Assembly: GCA_018900995.1 (NCBI GenBank)
Contig: JAHIFH010000005.1
Location: forward strand, 1-12,052
Reading direction: 5' to 3'
DNA length: 12,052 nt
Origin: Patescibacteria group bacterium
GTDB taxonomy: Bacteria; Patescibacteriota; Microgenomatia; PFEM01; JAHIFH01
Shown here one piece after another: positions 10,269-12,052 of the stretch; the stretch's first letter is position 1, and each line of letters starts with the position of its first letter. A program made the position numbers and the translations under genes. Below the pieces are notes generated by a model that saw only the letters and a program-made list of their open reading frames with translations, did not search any database and was not told where the DNA came from.

Positions 10269-12052
10269 GTGAAAGTTTCCCGAATCTGCGATAAAATCAT
10301 TGAGCTTGGCTTTTACCTTCTTTTCTTTCTTGTACCCTTAATTCTCACCCCTTGGAACTACGAACTTTTTGAATTTAATAAGATGATGCTTACCTACTTC
10401 CTCACCACGGTTATTGTTTCTGCCTGGCTAATTAGGATGATTGTCGAAAGGCGCCTTATTTTCCGTCGTACTATTCTTGACATTCCCCTAATCCTTTTCC
10501 TTGGCTCGCAAATTATTTCCACTATTTATAGTATCGACCGTCACACTTCTTTCTGGGGCTATTACAGCCGCTTTAATGGAGGTCTCTTATCTCTTATCTC
10601 TTATCTCTTATTGTATTGGGCTTATGTTTCCAACATGGACAAAGAAAAAACACTATACACTATGCGCTATGCGCTATATGCTACGACATTAGTCGCCGCT
10701 TATGGCATTGCTGAACATTTTGGCATCGACGCTAAATTTTGGGTTCAAAAAGTTCAAGAAAGAGTTTTTTCTACTTTGGGTCAGCCTAATTGGCTCGCTG
10801 CTTGGTTAGTGGCTTTAATTCCGTTGACCTGGGCTCTTGCTTATTCTGAGAAAGAAAAACTTTTTAAGAAAAGGCTCCTGTCTTTTCTTGGTTATAGTTT
10901 ATTAACGATTTTTTACCTTTGCTTACTCTACACCAAATCTCGCTCAGGCTTATTCGGTCTGGCAATAGCTTATGCTGCTTTTTGGGGGCTAATTGGCTTG
11001 ATTAATCTTAAGCGATTGAAAAAGCTAATCAAGCCGTTTGTTATTATCAACCTCATTCTCATTATTATCACTGCTTTTGTTGGCACTCCCTGGACACCTC
11101 AAGCTGGTCAGTTAATTAATAAGTTTCGACCCCAGCCCACCCCAGAACCAGAAGAAGCCATTATTTCTGCTGAGCCAGAAATAGTTCCTTTTGTCAGTGA
11201 GTCTAGTGATATTCGGAAAATTGTTTGGCAAGGAGCAATTGAAGTTTGGAAACACTACCCAATTTTCGGAACAGGAGTAGAAACTTTTGCCTATTCTTAT
11301 TATTGGCATCGCCCTCGCGCTCATAATGATGTTTCTGAATGGGATTTGCTTTACAACAAGGCTCATAATGAATACCTGACGATTTTGGCGAATACAGGTT
11401 TAGTTGGTTTGATTACTTATTTAGGCTTGATTGGGGTTTTTTTAATCTGGGTTTTCAAGCAAGTAATTACCAAAAAATCAGTTTTGGCCATTGCCCTTCT
11501 TGCCGGCTACACCAGTATTCTTATTACCAACTTATTTGGCTTTTCTGTTGTTGTTGTTAATCTGCTTTTCTTTCTTATACCTGCCATAGCAGTGATTCTG
11601 ATGGAGAAAGAAAAAATAGAAAAAGCAAAATCAATGGAAATAAAAACTAAACAAAGAATAGCAATTATCACTATCCTTATTTTTGCTATTTCTACCATTA
11701 TTTACCTCGCTAAATTCTGGTATGCTGATACTCGTTTTGCTGTTGCAGAAAAACTTAATGACTCTGCTTGGTATGAAAGAGGTTATAATGAACTTCAAAC
11801 CGCCATTAGTCTTCATCCAGGCGAGCCCTATTATCGGAGAGAGATGTCACTTGCTTTGGCAGGCTTAGCTAAATTAGCTGATGAGGCGAATGATGCCAGT
11901 CTTTCCGCCCAATTGGCAAAGATGGCAATTGACGAATCAGACCTAGCCCTCAAAATTAGCCCTTATCACCTCAATTTCTGGAAAGAGCGAGCGAAAATGT
12001 TTATTGCTCTTACTGAGGTTGATTCTCGATATCAACAAAATGCTCTTGACAC
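10269..12052 (+). CDS. O-antigen ligase family protein with C-terminal TPR-like region (cut by right edge)
   Basis: The frame is open for 594 codons to the window edge. I use the GTG at 10269 (MKVSRICDKII). An in-frame TAA at 10257 rules out a longer start, and the next candidates (ATGs at residues 39-40) would remove the first helix. About ten membrane helices surround two landmarks of the Wzy_C/WaaL family: TKSRSGLFGL after the central helices and NKAHNEYLTILANTGLVGL in the second half. A large outer loop between them carries the Pro/Glu-rich RPQPTPEPEEA. After the last helix (IAIITILIFAISTIIYLAKF) comes a helical repeat region (WYERGYNELQTAISLHPGEPYYRREM, then ALKISPYHLNFWKERAKM), like TPRs. 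The protein probably joins or polymerises glycan chains outside the membrane. Two heptanucleotide repeat arrays lie in its 5' part. Confidence 0.85.
   Translation, partial: MKVSRICDKIIELGFYLLFFLVPLILTPWNYELFEFNKMMLTYFLTTVIVSAWLIRMIVERRLIFRRTILDIPLILFLGSQIISTIYSIDRHTSFWGYYSRFNGGLLSLISYLLLYWAYVSNMDKEKTLYTMRYALYATTLVAAYGIAEHFGIDAKFWVQKVQERVFSTLGQPNWLAAWLVALIPLTWALAYSEKEKLFKKRLLSFLGYSLLTIFYLCLLYTKSRSGLFGLAIAYAAFWGLIGLINLKRLKKLIKPFVIINLILIIITAFVGTPWTPQAGQLINKFRPQPTPEPEEAIISAEPEIVPFVSESSDIRKIVWQGAIEVWKHYPIFGTGVETFAYSYYWHRPRAHNDVSEWDLLYNKAHNEYLTILANTGLVGLITYLGLIGVFLIWVFKQVITKKSVLAIALLAGYTSILITNLFGFSVVVVNLLFFLIPAIAVILMEKEKIEKAKSMEIKTKQRIAIITILIFAISTIIYLAKFWYADTRFAVAEKLNDSAWYERGYNELQTAISLHPGEPYYRREMSLALAGLAKLADEANDASLSAQLAKMAIDESDLALKISPYHLNFWKERAKMFIALTEVDSRYQQNALD
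10584..10611 (+). repeat. heptanucleotide tandem repeat (ctcttat) x4 in coding sequence
   Basis: Four perfect tandem copies of ctcttat (10584-10590, 10591-10597, 10598-10604, 10605-10611) lie in the ligase-like gene and encode a hydrophobic run (LSLISYLL). Because 7 is not a multiple of 3, gain or loss of one copy by slippage would truncate the protein. Confidence 0.85.
10653..10687 (+). repeat. degenerate heptanucleotide array (ctatgcg type), five units
   Basis: Five consecutive 7-mers read ctataca, ctatgcg, ctatgcg, ctatatg, ctacgac. Two are identical and all begin with cta. The array lies 41 bp after the ctcttat array in the same gene and encodes the stretch TLYTMRYALYATT. Confidence 0.6.

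Overview
The window looks like a piece of a candidate-phyla-radiation (Patescibacteria/Microgenomates-like) genome. The DNA is AT-rich and the proteins are lysine-rich and compact. Genes are packed tightly with frequent strand switches, ATGA-type overlaps and few Shine-Dalgarno (SD) sequences. TGA is used as a stop codon (for example in the ATGA junctions at 4579-4582 and 5848-5851), which argues against the TGA-recoding lineages. The lineage is inferred from gene style, not from a marker gene.

Layout. 1-566 (-) is the N-terminal part of a polytopic O-antigen ligase/polymerase-like protein that runs off the left edge. 597-1796 (+) is a nucleotidyltransferase of the NTP_transf_5 (PF14907) type. 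1717-2592 (-) is a single-pass membrane protein with a duplicated outer domain. 2623-4124 (+) is a polysaccharide-export ABC transporter pair (Wzm/Wzt-like). 4130-7373 (-) is a tight five-gene operon, in transcription order: PIG-L/LmbE deacetylase, HPr-kinase-like ATPase, PqqD-like protein, family 2 glycosyltransferase, ParB/sulfiredoxin-fold protein. 7405-8088 (+) holds a strong promoter, a 24-residue small ORF with an SD, and a signal-peptidase-like S24/S26 protein. 8109-10052 (-) is mreB followed by a membrane-tethered GNAT acetyltransferase. 10053-10268 holds the mreB control region, a GC-rich hairpin cluster and a promoter. 10269-12052 (+) is a second O-antigen ligase-like protein with a C-terminal TPR-like region, cut by the right edge.

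How the genes may work together. Wzm/Wzt, the glycosyltransferase, the sugar deacetylase and two Wzy/WaaL-like proteins make this a cell-surface glycan locus, and MreB and the GNAT enzyme fit a cell-envelope setting. Embedded in it is the combination PqqD-like + HPr-kinase-like + NTP_transf_5 nucleotidyltransferase + S24/S26 peptidase. From family knowledge, such partners recur together in 'HPr-rel-A'-type systems and, for the kinase, PqqD/RRE and nucleotidyltransferase, in paeninodin-type lasso peptide clusters. A peptide-tagging or peptide-glycan system is therefore the main candidate for something new here. No radical SAM enzyme, lasso cyclase or transglutaminase-like leader peptidase is visible, so the chemistry is unknown.

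Expression style. Most promoters that can be read place the -10 box 6-12 nt before the start codon, so many transcripts should be leaderless or nearly so. Two divergent gene pairs each have a 30-bp gap with overlapping, oppositely oriented -10 boxes. The small ORF at 7485 and mreB are the exceptions, with real SD sequences. There are no tRNA or rRNA genes, no CRISPR array and no intact mobile element. No stretch over 300 bases lacks a gene.
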